Assembly: GCF_000255705.1 (NCBI RefSeq)
Contig: NZ_JH636440.1
Span: 1,078,028 to 1,113,369, forward strand
DNA from: Zavarzinella formosa DSM 19928
Lineage (GTDB): Bacteria; Planctomycetota; Planctomycetia; Gemmatales; Gemmataceae
Length of the DNA: 35,342 nucleotides
Reading direction: 5' to 3'
Shown: in pieces, positions 23,717 through 33,918 of the stretch
Layout of the letters: every line of letters starts with the position of its first letter
How positions within the stretch are numbered: the stretch's first letter is position 1
Notes under the pieces: model-generated
Told to the model about the DNA's origin: nothing
Database searches by the model: none
The model's input: the letters and a program-made list of their open reading frames with translations, nothing else
Made by a program: the position numbers and the translations under genes

Positions 23717-26700
23717 TCAGTGGCCGTCGAGGACTTCCCGCACCTTGGCGGCCAGCGACATCGGAGTGAACGGCTTCTGAAGGAACGCCACGTCGGCTTC
23801 CAAGATTCCATGACGGACGACGGCATCGTCCGTGTATCCGGACAGGAACAAAACCTTGATCGTGGGATGCAAGGCCGCCGTTCGCTCGGCAACCTCGCGG
23901 CCGCCAATCCGGGGCATCACCACATCCGTCACCAACAGATCGATCCGATTCTTGTGTTCGGCGACAAGTTTCACCGCCTCATCCCCGTCTCGGGCCTCCA
24001 AAACAGTGTATCCGCAGCCTCCCAAGACCCGTTTGGCAAACGCCCGGACGGCTTCCTCGTCCTCCACCAAGAGAATGGTCTCTCTTCCCTTCGGCATGGC
24101 GGCCCGGAACTGACCCGATTTGGAGGCGGCCGGATGGACATCGATCTGGGGGAAGTAAACCTTGAACGTGGTTCCGCGTCCCAACTCGCTGTAGACCCCC
24201 ACATGGCCGCCGGCTTGCCTCACAATCCCGTGCAGCGTGGCCAGCCCGATTCCGGTGCCCCGGTCCCCCTTGGTGCTGAAGAATGGCTCGAAGATCCGGG
24301 CGACCGTCGCGGCGCTCATTCCCGAACCGGTGTCGGTGACGGCCAGCAAGACATGCGGCCCCGGCCGGGCGTCCGGATGGGTGCGGGTGTAATTCTCGTC
24401 CAGTTCGACGTTCCGCACCTCGATCATGAGCCGACCGCCCCGCGGCATGGCATCACGGGCGTTCACCACCAAATTCAGGATCACTTGTTCCATCTGGCTG
24501 GGGTCGGCCATCACGGCGCCGACACGCGGGTCGGATGTGACGGTCAGTTGAATATCCTCGCCAACGATCCGGCGAAGCATTCGCCCGACATCAGCCACGA
24601 CCTCTTTCAGATCCAGCGACTTCGGCTCGATGATGGCCTTGCGGCTGAAGGTCAGCAGTTGCCGGGTCAGCCCGCTGGCCCGTTCCCCGGCATCGACGAT
24701 TTCGCGAACCAATTCCCGCATCGGATCATCGGCCGACACGCTCCCGAGGATCATCTCGCCGTATCCGTTGATGACAGTAAGCAGATTGTTGAAGTCGTGG
24801 GCCACCCCGCCCGCCAGCCGGCCGACGGCCTCCATCTTCTGCGATTGCCGGAACTGGTCCTCAAGATGTTTTCGCTCGGTGATGTCCGACCACGCGCCGA
24901 CCGCTTCCGTCGGCGCGCCCGAAGCGTCACGAATCAGGCGGATTTCGCCTCGGGTCCACCGGTAGTTTCCGTCCGCATGGCGGAAACGGTATTCATGGGC
25001 GACATGTCCCTGGCCGAAGAGGCCCGCCACATTCCGGGCGACCACCGCCTCCCGCTCCTCCGGGTGGAGGTTGTCCGGCCACCAGTTTCTGGCGTAGGCA
25101 TCGGCGGGGGCATAGCCGAGCATCTCGCGAAGATTATCGCTGATCCAGCTCATTCCCCGGATCTGGTTGTCTGAAACGATCAACGTGAAAAGAACCGCCG
25201 GGCTGGAGGCGAGCACATGGGTCAGTCGTTGCTGAACCTGCCGTAACTCCGCCTCGGCCTGTTTGCGTTCGGTGATGTCCCGAACCGCCGCGACCACATA
25301 TTCACGATCCGCGAGAATGAAGTTCAGGTTGATTTCGACCGGAAAAGTCGAACCATCTTTCCGCCGATGGATGCTCTCGAATGACCGAGTTTCGTTTTGG
25401 CGGCGTGAATGAATCACCCTGGCCCATGAGGCGGTGGAAACAAGGGGATCAATATCGGGGACGCCCAGTTCCAGCATTTCCTCGCGGGTGTAGCCGTGGG
25501 CGACACAGGTTCGCTCGTTTACGTCGAGATACCGGCCCGTCAGCGGGTCAACCACTTCGATCCCGTCCGTGGCCTGATCGATCAGGGAGCGGAACAGCCG
25601 AAGCCCCTCCTCGACCCGTTTCCGTTCGATGAACTGGCCGACCTGACTGCCGAGACTGTCAAACATGCGAAGCAATTCGTCATCGGGCCGGCGGCTCTCC
25701 CGGCTGAAAAACTCCGCGACCCCCAAGACTTCGTGTCCGAATTCGATGGGGAAACCAAAACCGCTTCGCAGCCCGGCTTTCGTCGCCGACGCGACTCGGG
25801 GAAAATTCATCTCCTTCGCAAAATCAGCGATCCACAGTGACCGCCCGGAAGCCCAGACCCGGCCCGGCAAACCCACCCACGGGGCAAAGGTGATTCGCCG
25901 CGACAGATCATGGAATTCATGAGCATCCAGATCCTCGGCATGCCAGAGATCGAGGTGGGTCATGGCTTTTGCCTGATGATCCAACACCCAAAAACCGCCG
26001 ATGTCCCACCCGGTGTACTCACAGACGGCCCGCAAGAGTTTCGGCGCCGCCTCCCGCAAGTCGGCCGCCTGCGCGAGAATGCTGACGACGGCATGCTGCG
26101 TCATCAGGCGTTGCTCTCCTCCCTTCCGGTCGGTGATGTTCTGAAAAGTTCCCTGCGCCCCTTTGATAGCGCCGTGGGCATCCCGGACAGCCTCGCCGAT
26201 AACCCTCACCCAAAGACGTTCCCCCCGAAGGGTGTCTGTCTGCACTTCCAAATCGAACGGGATTCCTCCTCGCACGCAAGCGTCAAAAGCCTCCCGCACA
26301 GTGTCTCGATATTCGGGTGTGTAGTAATGCAGCCCTTCCTCGACCCCCGGACTTTGATTCGGCGCCAATCCATAGATGGCTCGCAATTCCTCGGACCAAA
26401 TCACGTTGAGATCCGGCAGTTCCACCGCCCAGGCCCCCATGCGTCCCACCCGGCTGGCCATGCTGAGAATCGCCTGGCTTCGCCGCAGGTCATCCTCGGT
26501 GCGTTTGCGGTCGGTGATGTCCCGCGAGATGCCGATGGTGCCGATGATGTCGCCCCGCGCACCCCGATACGGCCCCTTGGTCGCCAGATAGATGCGGGTC
26601 TCGCCGGCTGCGGTGAGCGTTTCCTCCTCGGTTTCGACTTGCCCCGTGGCCGCGACCCGGCGGTCTCTCGCCATCACCAGCGCCGCCCCGGCCGGGTCGA

Positions 26701-28639
26701 ACAATTCCGTGTCGTCACGACCGAGGACGTGGGACGCTGGCATTCCGACGAACCGGGCGGCCGCCTCGTTGAACAAAAGATACTTGCCTTCCCGGTCCTT
26801 TACAAACACGGCGTCGGTGGTTCCGTCTGCCACCGCCCGAAGCAATTCGGCGGAACGCCTGCTGTCAGCCTCGGCGTTTTTCCGGTCGGTGATATCCCAG
26901 GCCATTCCCCCGAGCAGCCGTTTCTGGCCGCCATCAAGGAGCGGAAATTTCATCACCAGCCAGGTTGATTCGTCGCCAAGCAACCGGACGGTCTCCTCCC
27001 TTTGGATGCTCGCGTTCAGGGCGAGACATTGCAAATCACCGACCCGGAGCGTGTCGGCCGTCTCGCGCGGCCACAACTCATGGTCATTCTTTCCCCGCCA
27101 GTCGGGAACCTTCCCGTCGAATCGCCGAATCCATGTTGCGTTGACATAGACATAACGACCGTCTTCATCCTTGATAAACGCGACCGCCGGGGCGTTGTCC
27201 ATGAACGCCCGGAAGCGCTCCTCGCTCGCCGAGACGGCCTCCTCGGCCCGCTTCCGGTCGGTGATGTCCTGAACCTGCGCGACGTACTGGAGCGGCCAGC
27301 CGTCCGGCCCGCGAATCAGGGAGATGTTCGTCAGGCCCCAAAAGACGCGGCCATCCCGATGGAGGTATCGCTTCTCCATTTGGAAAAATTGCCCGGTCCC
27401 GGTGAGCAATTCATTCCGGCGGGCCAGGCTCTCGGCCAGATCATCCGGATGCGTGACGTCGGCCACCGTCAGCCCGATCATCTCGGCCGGGGCATAGCCA
27501 AACAACCGGGCAAACGCGGCGTTCACCCGGATGGCCCGGTTGTCGAGATCGGTGATGACCGTGGCGACGCCCGTGTGCTCGAACGCCCCGCGAAAGCGCT
27601 CCTCGCTCTCCCGTAGCGCCTCCTCGCCGCGTTTCCGCTCGGAGGCTTCTTCGGCCAGTTTCGAGGCATGTTGAAGAAGATCCCGGTACAGACTGCCGTT
27701 CTCGTAGATTCGGCCGACCTGGCCCCCGAGCATCATGACAAGCCGCTCATCTTCCTCCGTGAAGGCATCGGCGCCGACTTTGTCGAGCAGACACACCCAG
27801 CCGTAGACTTTGGAAGGGGAGGCGAGGGGAGCCGCGAGAATCGCCCCGGCGGCGGGAAACCCCGGCGGAAGGCCGATTGCCTCCAGACTGTGGCGATTGG
27901 CGGCGCGGAAACTGCGCCCGGCCGCGAGGACACTGCCAAGGACGCCCGTGAGAGGAGCGGGACGGCCGATCCGGGCGGACATGGCGACATCCATCCCGCT
28001 GGTGATGACAAAGCGGTACGCGCCGCCGCCGTTCAAGACACCGACCACGGCGTATCGGGCGCCGACAATTTCCCGGGCGGCGGAGCCAAACGCCTCGATG
28101 ATCTTGGCCGGATCACGTTCCGAACCGAGCCGCTGGCCCAATTCAACCAAGACAGTCAGCCGCTCATTGGTCCGGCGGAGTTCGTCGGCTTTTTCAGAAA
28201 GTTTGTCCGTCAATAACCGCATGTGTTCATGATCGAATTTCGTTTCGTCCGCGACGGGGGGGGCCGGCGCGACGAGGCCAAGGGCGGCCTCCACGGTCCG
28301 CAGAACCAATTCCGGTTCGCAAGGCTTGGTCAGGACAGCGGCGGCGCCACAAGCGGCGGCCAGTTTCCGGGCCTCGGGTTCGTGATAGTGGGCGGTGCAG
28401 AAAATGACCGGTGTGTCCGCGAGGCGGGGATCTGCCCGCATCAGCCGGACGAACTCATACCCGTCCATCGTCGGCATCAGGATGTCGGTGATCACCAAGT
28501 CCGGCCGCTCGGTTCGGGCAAGCTCAAGACCTTCGGCTCCGTCCGCCGCCTCCAGCAACCGATGGCCGCCGTAGCCGAGCAGGGCGACGAGAAACTCGCG
28601 GTTCACAGGCCGGTCATCAACAAGCAAAATGGTGGCCAT
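23717..28639 (-). CDS. Giant hybrid histidine kinase: REC-GAF-PAS4-GAF-PAS2-HisKA-HATPase-REC
   Basis: A 1640-aa cytoplasmic sensor without evident membrane spans. Domains in order: receiver (1-120; D52, K105), coiled segment, GAF (about 165-325), four PAS modules (about 345-850), second GAF (about 860-1020), two PAS modules (about 1025-1275), HisKA with phospho-acceptor H1281 (GGVAHDFNNLL), HATPase (NLVVNARDAMP, DTGSGM, GTGIGLATLHGIV) and a C-terminal receiver (D1572, K1622). Six DIT(D/E)RK-type PAC ends mark the PAS modules. Key residues of both receivers and the kinase core look intact. It starts 5 bases after the dual-receiver gene, so it is third in an operon. The input receiver suggests it is controlled by another kinase. 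Signals are unknown. Confidence 0.92.
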   Translation of the reverse strand: MATILLVDDRPVNREFLVALLGYGGHRLLEAADGAEGLELARTERPDLVITDILMPTMDGYEFVRLMRADPRLADTPVIFCTAHYHEPEARKLAAACGAAAVLTKPCEPELVLRTVEAALGLVAPAPPVADETKFDHEHMRLLTDKLSEKADELRRTNERLTVLVELGQRLGSERDPAKIIEAFGSAAREIVGARYAVVGVLNGGGAYRFVITSGMDVAMSARIGRPAPLTGVLGSVLAAGRSFRAANRHSLEAIGLPPGFPAAGAILAAPLASPSKVYGWVCLLDKVGADAFTEEDERLVMMLGGQVGRIYENGSLYRDLLQHASKLAEEASERKRGEEALRESEERFRGAFEHTGVATVITDLDNRAIRVNAAFARLFGYAPAEMIGLTVADVTHPDDLAESLARRNELLTGTGQFFQMEKRYLHRDGRVFWGLTNISLIRGPDGWPLQYVAQVQDITDRKRAEEAVSASEERFRAFMDNAPAVAFIKDEDGRYVYVNATWIRRFDGKVPDWRGKNDHELWPRETADTLRVGDLQCLALNASIQREETVRLLGDESTWLVMKFPLLDGGQKRLLGGMAWDITDRKNAEADSRRSAELLRAVADGTTDAVFVKDREGKYLLFNEAAARFVGMPASHVLGRDDTELFDPAGAALVMARDRRVAATGQVETEEETLTAAGETRIYLATKGPYRGARGDIIGTIGISRDITDRKRTEDDLRRSQAILSMASRVGRMGAWAVELPDLNVIWSEELRAIYGLAPNQSPGVEEGLHYYTPEYRDTVREAFDACVRGGIPFDLEVQTDTLRGERLWVRVIGEAVRDAHGAIKGAQGTFQNITDRKGGEQRLMTQHAVVSILAQAADLREAAPKLLRAVCEYTGWDIGGFWVLDHQAKAMTHLDLWHAEDLDAHEFHDLSRRITFAPWVGLPGRVWASGRSLWIADFAKEMNFPRVASATKAGLRSGFGFPIEFGHEVLGVAEFFSRESRRPDDELLRMFDSLGSQVGQFIERKRVEEGLRLFRSLIDQATDGIEVVDPLTGRYLDVNERTCVAHGYTREEMLELGVPDIDPLVSTASWARVIHSRRQNETRSFESIHRRKDGSTFPVEINLNFILADREYVVAAVRDITERKQAEAELRQVQQRLTHVLASSPAVLFTLIVSDNQIRGMSWISDNLREMLGYAPADAYARNWWPDNLHPEEREAVVARNVAGLFGQGHVAHEYRFRHADGNYRWTRGEIRLIRDASGAPTEAVGAWSDITERKHLEDQFRQSQKMEAVGRLAGGVAHDFNNLLTVINGYGEMILGSVSADDPMRELVREIVDAGERASGLTRQLLTFSRKAIIEPKSLDLKEVVADVGRMLRRIVGEDIQLTVTSDPRVGAVMADPSQMEQVILNLVVNARDAMPRGGRLMIEVRNVELDENYTRTHPDARPGPHVLLAVTDTGSGMSAATVARIFEPFFSTKGDRGTGIGLATLHGIVRQAGGHVGVYSELGRGTTFKVYFPQIDVHPAASKSGQFRAAMPKGRETILLVEDEEAVRAFAKRVLGGCGYTVLEARDGDEAVKLVAEHKNRIDLLVTDVVMPRIGGREVAERTAALHPTIKVLFLSGYTDDAVVRHGILEADVAFLQKPFTPMSLAAKVREVLDGH

Positions 28640-28644
28640 GACTG

Positions 28645-29454
28645 CTACTTTCCCGCCTCAAGGAGACAGGCTTCGATTTCGGCGAGAAAAACGTCCGGCT
28701 CGATGGGTCGAAAGAGGAACCTTGCCGCTCCGAGGGCCAGTCCCCCGGCCCGGTCTTTTTCGTTCGTCATCGTTGAGGTCAGAAAAACAAACGGGATCTT
28801 CGCGAGTCGAGGGTCGGCCTTGACTGCCTTGATGAAATCATAGCCGCTTTCCCCGGACATGCAAACATCGGAAATGATCAGATCAAATGGCTGGCTCCGG
28901 GCGAGAGCCAGCCCTTGTTCAATCCCCTCGGCGGTCATCACCAAGTGGCCGTGTGGTTCGAGGATGCACCGGGCCAGATCAAGATTGACCGGCAGGTTGT
29001 CCACCACCAGTATCTTGTGCCGCATCGACACTCCGGGCGGGACGACGGCCAGAATTGATTGCGAGCCGGCGCCGGAAGATCGCTTTTCCATCCGGAGGAA
29101 CGTCTCCACTTGGGGCACGAACATTTCCGGATCAATGGGCTTGGCGAGATAGCCGTCGAACCCGGCGGCCAGCAATCTTTCACGGTCGCCGACCATCGCC
29201 AGGGCCGTCACCGCAATGAGCGGAACTTTCCGCCTCGCCGGGTTCGCCTTGAGTCGGCGGGCCACTTCATAACCGCCGATGACCGGCAAATGAACGTCAC
29301 AGATGATGAGATCAAACTCCTCGCCGGACGCGGCATCCAACCCCGCCCCGCCATCCGTGGCCGTGCGAGGTTCGTACCCGAACGCCCGGAGCAGGTAGCT
29401 CATCAGTTCCAGATTCGCCAGATTGTCCTCGATCACGAGGATGCGCGCCGACAT
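28645..29454 (-). CDS. Dual receiver-domain protein
   Basis: A 269-aa protein made of two CheY-like receivers and no output domain. Receiver 1 (residues 1-120) is complete: E9-D10, phospho-acceptor D53 (ICDVHLP) and K105 (LAKPIDP). Receiver 2 (about 145-268) keeps D196 (ISDVCMS) but has V-D-N where a second acidic residue is usual and R249 (FRPIEP) in place of the conserved lysine, so its phosphorylation chemistry is probably altered. The start at 29454 has GGGAG about 8 bases before it, inside the end of the upstream kinase gene; the longer frame to 29553 is an overlap. It sits between the two histidine kinase genes and likely relays between them. Confidence 0.9.
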   Translation of the reverse strand: MSARILVIEDNLANLELMSYLLRAFGYEPRTATDGGAGLDAASGEEFDLIICDVHLPVIGGYEVARRLKANPARRKVPLIAVTALAMVGDRERLLAAGFDGYLAKPIDPEMFVPQVETFLRMEKRSSGAGSQSILAVVPPGVSMRHKILVVDNLPVNLDLARCILEPHGHLVMTAEGIEQGLALARSQPFDLIISDVCMSGESGYDFIKAVKADPRLAKIPFVFLTSTMTNEKDRAGGLALGAARFLFRPIEPDVFLAEIEACLLEAGK

Positions 29455-29458
29455 GGAT

Positions 29459-30994
29459 TCATCTCCCGGCCAGTTGAAGCGAAAACTTGCTGCCGCGACC
29501 AAGCTCGCTTTGCAGGATGATCTGGCCGCCGAGCAACTCGGCCAGTTTTCCACTGAGATGCAACCCCAGACCGGTTCCGTCCTGGCGACGTTTCACCGAG
29601 GAGTCAACTTGGGTGAACGCCTGAAACAATTTCGCCTGATCCTCGGGGCGGATGCCGATCCCCGTGTCTGTCACGATGAATTCGGTCACCATCCGCCCCT
29701 CGGTCTCCCGCCGAATGACTTCGAGGGAGACGCCGCCGGTCTCCGTGAACTTGATCGCATTGTTGACCAGATTAAGCAGAATCTGGCTTAGCGCCCGCCG
29801 GTCGGACTTGATGGCCAGATCGACCGGCGAAACCCGTGACTCAAACCGCAGCCCCTTCTTCTCGGCCAGCGGCCGCAGGGCTGTGACGACTTCTTGAATC
29901 ACCGTCTGGCAGACAATCGATTCGGATTGCAGTTCCACCTTGCCGGACTCAATCTTGGCCAGGTCGAGCAGATCATTAATCAGCGAGAGCAAATGCCGGG
30001 CACTGGTCTGGACGGTCCGGAGTTGCTTCTCTTGGTCGGTCGTCAAGGGGCCGGGAAGCCTCATCAACAAGGTGCCAGTGAAGCCAAGGATGGCGTTCAG
30101 GGGTGTGCGCAACTCATGGCTCATCGTCGCCAGAAAGTTGTCCTTCGCCCGGCTGGCCTTCTCCAGTTCAATGTTCTTTTCCTGAAGCGTTCGCTCCACC
30201 TGCTTCCGGTCGGTGATGTCCCGGATCGAACTGCTGACAAGCATCCCCTCCTCGGTCTCCAACGGGCTGAGGCTGATCTCGACCGGGAATTCACTGCCAT
30301 CTTTGCGAAGACCGTACAGATCGACGCCCGCGCCCATCGGCCGGACTCGCGGGGAGCGAAAAAAAACATTGCGGTATTCCGGATGGGCGGCCCGGAGCCT
30401 CGTGGGAACCAAAGTCTCGATCATCTGCCCGAGCAATTCGTCCCGCGTGTATCCGAACAACCGTTCGGTCTGCGAATTGATGAGAACAATCTCGCCGGTC
30501 CGGTTGACAATGACCATCGCATCCGGGGCGGACTCCAGCAGGCCGCGAAACTTGGTCTCGGCCTTCTTTCGCTGGGTGACATCGCGGACCGCGCTGATGA
30601 CGTATTTCCCGGAGCCAGTGTCGAGCGGGCTGAGACTGATCTCGACCGGGAATTCGGTTCCGTCCTTGCGCAGCCCGTAGAGTTCGCGGCCTTCGCCCAT
30701 CGACCGGACCCGAGGCTCGCGGGCGTAGTTGATGCGATGGGCCGGATGGTTGCCCCGGAACCGTTCGGGGACAAGCATCTCGACCATCTGTCCGACCAGT
30801 TCGTCCCGGTGGAAACCGAACACCCGTTCGACTTGAGAATTGACCAACGCGATCTGACCCGCCTCGTCGACCAGTAGCATGGCATCCGGGGCCGACTCCA
30901 GCAACCCTCGAAACTTCTCCTCCGCCAGCGCCCGGTCGGGTATGGAACGAACATCATTTTGCTCGGCGGGGACGCCGGGAGGGTTCGGAGTCAT
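29459..30994 (-). CDS. Soluble PAS-PAS histidine kinase
   Basis: A 511-aa sensor kinase. Two PAS modules (about 25-145 and 146-268) are close copies: [13 protein letters not shown] occurs at residues 27 and 148, exactly 121 apart, and [17 protein letters not shown] follows in both. HisKA carries the phospho-acceptor H293 in [10 protein letters not shown]. The HATPase has [14 protein letters not shown] and [12 protein letters not shown]. No membrane helix and no receiver is present. It is the first gene of the signalling operon: the dual-receiver start lies 4 bases beyond its stop. The PAS modules may bind a small ligand or a cofactor, which the sequence does not show. Confidence 0.92.
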   Translation of the reverse strand: MTPNPPGVPAEQNDVRSIPDRALAEEKFRGLLESAPDAMLLVDEAGQIALVNSQVERVFGFHRDELVGQMVEMLVPERFRGNHPAHRINYAREPRVRSMGEGRELYGLRKDGTEFPVEISLSPLDTGSGKYVISAVRDVTQRKKAETKFRGLLESAPDAMVIVNRTGEIVLINSQTERLFGYTRDELLGQMIETLVPTRLRAAHPEYRNVFFRSPRVRPMGAGVDLYGLRKDGSEFPVEISLSPLETEEGMLVSSSIRDITDRKQVERTLQEKNIELEKASRAKDNFLATMSHELRTPLNAILGFTGTLLMRLPGPLTTDQEKQLRTVQTSARHLLSLINDLLDLAKIESGKVELQSESIVCQTVIQEVVTALRPLAEKKGLRFESRVSPVDLAIKSDRRALSQILLNLVNNAIKFTETGGVSLEVIRRETEGRMVTEFIVTDTGIGIRPEDQAKLFQAFTQVDSSVKRRQDGTGLGLHLSGKLAELLGGQIILQSELGRGSKFSLQLAGR

Positions 30995-31620
30995 GTTCGT
31001 TTCAGTCCATGGATTTGAACCACGAATTATTCGGCGTCATCCCGTCGTTGCGGGGGTGGCGTTATTTCAAATCAAGCGAGTATCGCCGCGACCGCTCTGA
31101 TGGGATTGAAAGCGAGTGAAATTTCCTCGCAACTCATCCCAAAACAGAGCGAAACGTCAAGGTGGGTGATGAAATCGGCTTGCGATAGGGATACCCTATC
31201 CGACCTGACAAAGCCGAACAAGCAAATTCGGGCCAAGATTGGCGAGCCGAACGGTCGTTATTCGGCGAATGATCGACCTGACTCATTCTGATTATTCTTT
31301 TGCTTAAGCTGTTTTTCCTGCCGCAATATTTTACAGCCCTCCGATTTTTGCATGTTTGCCCGGATGCCAAAGTGACGCCTTCCGCCGTGGAAAGCATCAG
31401 ATTTTCGGCTTGGTTGCCGACAAAAAACGCACTCGCCAAAAGAATCTTCCCAATTTCATCCCGTGAGAGAATTTTCACTGGCTGGAAACGTCTCGCTTGT
31501 TAGGATCGAACACAACTCTCCCGAAAGGGCAGGCCCGCTCTCCCGTCTGCCTGCCGTCACTCTCCTGTTCGGACTGCTGTTTTTCCCTCCTTACCTTTCA
31601 TTTTTGCGAGAGCCTGACTC
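30995..31620. other. Divergent intergenic region, about 625 bases
   Basis: This region separates the kinase operon from the third DUF1559 gene and must hold promoters for both. It contains the palindrome at 31184-31200 and a GGCAGGC (31528-31534)/GCCTGCC (31549-31555) hairpin shortly before the DUF1559 gene. The part around 31280-31460 is AT-rich. I see no convincing gene or clear promoter hexamers. Confidence 0.5.
31184..31200. promoter_or_regulatory. Perfect 7-3-7 palindrome upstream of the histidine kinase operon
   Basis: GATAGGG and CCCTATC flank the centre ATA. It lies about 190 bases before the kinase gene start and 420 bases before the DUF1559 gene. The shape suits a dimeric regulator, but the binding protein is unknown and it may be chance. 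Confidence 0.35.
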
Positions 31621-32619
31621 ATGTTGCGCCTGCTTCCCAAACGCCGGGGTTTTACCCTGATTGAACTGTTGGTGGTGATTGCGATCATCGCCATCCTCAT
31701 CGGCCTGCTGTTGCCGGCCGTGCAGAAGATTCGCGAAGCCGCGAATCGGATGAAGTGCCAGAACAACCTGAAACAGATTGGTCTCGGCCTCCACAATTAC
31801 GAATCAGCCAACGGCGAGTTTCCGGCCGGGTGCCTGCATTCGGTCACCTCGCTGAACTGGCGGGGGCTTTTGCTGCCGCACCTTGAGCAAAACAATCTCT
31901 TCAGCCAGCTTTCGCTGACCACCAACAACGCCGCCTGGGGCGACCTCAATGCCGCCCTTCGGCGAACGCCGATGAGTGTTTACCAATGCCCCTCCAGTTC
32001 GTTGGACCCGTTTTCCACGGTCAGCGGCAACGGCGACATGGCCCTGATTCACTCGTACATCGGCATCTCCGGGGCCACCCCGGACCCGGCGGGGCGCGTC
32101 GCCGGATGCACTTGCACCAGCACCTTGTATGGCAACATGGTTTTGTCCCAGACCGGCGTGCTGACGTTCAATCGCGGCATCAAACTGGCTGAAATCACCG
32201 ACGGCACCTCCAGCACAATCGCGGTCGGCGAGCAGTCCGGCAAAGTCGGCACATCTGAAATCCGGGCCTCGTATCGCGGTGGTTGGGCCGGGGCGGCGAT
32301 GGACGGCGGCCCCTATGCGGGCGACGTGCAGGGGCCGCACACCGGGCCGATGAGTTCTTGGTGCCCGACCGGCACCGGGATCATCAACGACTACACGGGC
32401 GGCATCACCACCGTGGCTTATGCAAACAACAGCAAAACCGCCCCCGGCCCGGCGTCGTTCAGCTACAGCGCCAACACCATTCTGAACTCATTCCACACCG
32501 GCGGCATCACCGCCCTGCTGTCCGATGGCTCCGTGCGTTTCGTGACCGACTCGGTGAACTTCGCCAACTTCCAGAAGATGTGCGTGCGGGATGATGGATT
32601 GACCACGACGGATTCATAA
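31621..32619 (+). CDS. DUF1559 family protein with pseudopilin-like N-terminus (copy 3)
   Basis: A 332-aa DUF1559 protein with prepilin-type leader [20 protein letters not shown] and the C-terminal H-X9-DG motif ([12 protein letters not shown], then SVRFV). The middle contains Cys-rich CTCTST and QCPSSS segments. It resembles copies 1 and 2 in the first 50 residues and diverges after that. The Shine-Dalgarno is weak (GAGAG about 9 bases upstream). Its last codons overlap by 6 bases the end of the convergent nuclease gene. The function is unknown; it is probably exported to the cell surface. Confidence 0.9.
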   Translation: MLRLLPKRRGFTLIELLVVIAIIAILIGLLLPAVQKIREAANRMKCQNNLKQIGLGLHNYESANGEFPAGCLHSVTSLNWRGLLLPHLEQNNLFSQLSLTTNNAAWGDLNAALRRTPMSVYQCPSSSLDPFSTVSGNGDMALIHSYIGISGATPDPAGRVAGCTCTSTLYGNMVLSQTGVLTFNRGIKLAEITDGTSSTIAVGEQSGKVGTSEIRASYRGGWAGAAMDGGPYAGDVQGPHTGPMSSWCPTGTGIINDYTGGITTVAYANNSKTAPGPASFSYSANTILNSFHTGGITALLSDGSVRFVTDSVNFANFQKMCVRDDGLTTTDS

Positions 32620-33705
32620 GGGTGTGTTTTTCGAGGAAACTGTCCGGTTTTCTAGCCTGGCGCGAGTGTCAGCCAAAGCCCGTCGAAAACGTTCTCGCAA
32701 GACGTTTGGCGGCGGCAACTCGGTCAGATATTCGGCAACGTGAATTCCGCGTGGGCCGAGATCAAGGTATTCGACGGTTTCCTTTTTCTTCCCGGCGCAC
32801 AAAATGATCGCCAGCGGGGCTTCCTCACCCGCCTGGCGTTCGTGCCGGTCCAGCCAGCGCAGATAAAGATCGACCTGCCCGGAATCGGCCGGTTTGAAAT
32901 CGTTGAGTTTTAATTCGATGACAATCAATCGCCGCAACCGGCGATGGTAAAATAGCAGGTCGATGTAATAGTCGTCGCCATCCAATGTGATCCTTTTTTG
33001 TCGCTCGACAAAAGCGAACCCCGTGCCAAGTTCGAGCAAAAATCGCTCCACTTCCCGCAGCAATGCCGTCTCCAAGTCTTGTTCGGAGAACGAATCTTTC
33101 AACCCAAGAAAATCCAAGACATAAGGATCACGAAAAACCAAATCAGGCGTCAGTTGATCTTGATTCCGCAAGGCATTTAATTCGTTGCGGATTGTCTCCT
33201 CGGGCTTCTGAGAAATGGCCGTCCTCTCGTAGAGCATTGACCGGATGCGTTCCTCCAGCGTGCGAGTGCTCCATTGCTCGATCCGGCACATCTCCGCATA
33301 AAACTCACGTTGAAGCGGTTCTTTCAAATAAATGATGGCTTTGAAATGACTCCAGCCCAATTGTCTCCGCAGTGCGGAGACAATTGCCTCATCAGGGAAT
33401 GCTTCGGCAAACCGGATCATATGCCGAAGCGATTTTGCTGAAAATCCCCGCCCGAATTCGGCCTCCAGTTGTGTCGCCAGACCGGTGACAATTTCTTCCC
33501 CATACCCGGCGCGATTTTCTTGGAGAATCTCCCTACGGATGTGATCGCCGACCCGCCAATAGGTTGTCGTCAGGGCGGCGTTGACCACTTGGGCGACTTG
33601 CTGCCGGGCATTGAGGATCAGCTCCCGTACTTCACCGAAGAGGTTGGGCGTCGCGGCAGCCTTCTTCGCAGAGGCTTTCTTTGGCGTGTTGCGTTTCGCG
33701 GGCAT
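32614..33705 (-). CDS. YhcG-type PD-(D/E)XK nuclease domain protein (DUF1016)
   Basis: A 363-aa protein. Residues 1-20 are Lys/Ala-rich and may bind nucleic acid. Residues about 25-180 form the helical DUF1016 N-terminal domain ([30 protein letters not shown]). The C-terminal nuclease core shows D249 in [10 protein letters not shown] and E264-L-K266 (VIELK), the PD-(D/E)XK pattern, followed by [10 protein letters not shown]. Related proteins are common and sometimes lie in restriction or defence regions, but here no methylase, toxin or other defence gene is adjacent. Substrate and role are unknown. It converges on and overlaps the third DUF1559 gene by 6 bases. Confidence 0.9.
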   Translation of the reverse strand: MPAKRNTPKKASAKKAAATPNLFGEVRELILNARQQVAQVVNAALTTTYWRVGDHIRREILQENRAGYGEEIVTGLATQLEAEFGRGFSAKSLRHMIRFAEAFPDEAIVSALRRQLGWSHFKAIIYLKEPLQREFYAEMCRIEQWSTRTLEERIRSMLYERTAISQKPEETIRNELNALRNQDQLTPDLVFRDPYVLDFLGLKDSFSEQDLETALLREVERFLLELGTGFAFVERQKRITLDGDDYYIDLLFYHRRLRRLIVIELKLNDFKPADSGQVDLYLRWLDRHERQAGEEAPLAIILCAGKKKETVEYLDLGPRGIHVAEYLTELPPPNVLRERFRRALADTRARLENRTVSSKNTPL

Positions 33706-33918
33706 GATCGATCGAACCGGATGACGGGCTAGGGTTTCTCTGCCCCATCATCAGTCCAAACCCGCCGCCGTTCAACTTTTTTTCATTCAATGCTTGCGGC
33801 GAGCCATCACGATATGTTAAATATGATTGCCTGCCGTTGGGCGTTCTCCCGCCCGACATACCCTGCCATGCCTGTCGTCTGACGCAAAAGACGATCCCGC
33901 CTGAGAGAGAGAATTGCC

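Noticed and set aside
31134-31478. Minus-strand frame of 114 codons in the gap before the third DUF1559 gene
   Set aside because: No ribosome binding site or domain; it covers the palindrome at 31184-31200 and AT-rich control DNA.
32614-33705. YhcG-type nuclease as part of a defence island
   Set aside because: No restriction, methylase, toxin-antitoxin or other defence gene is adjacent, so a defence system call is not supported.
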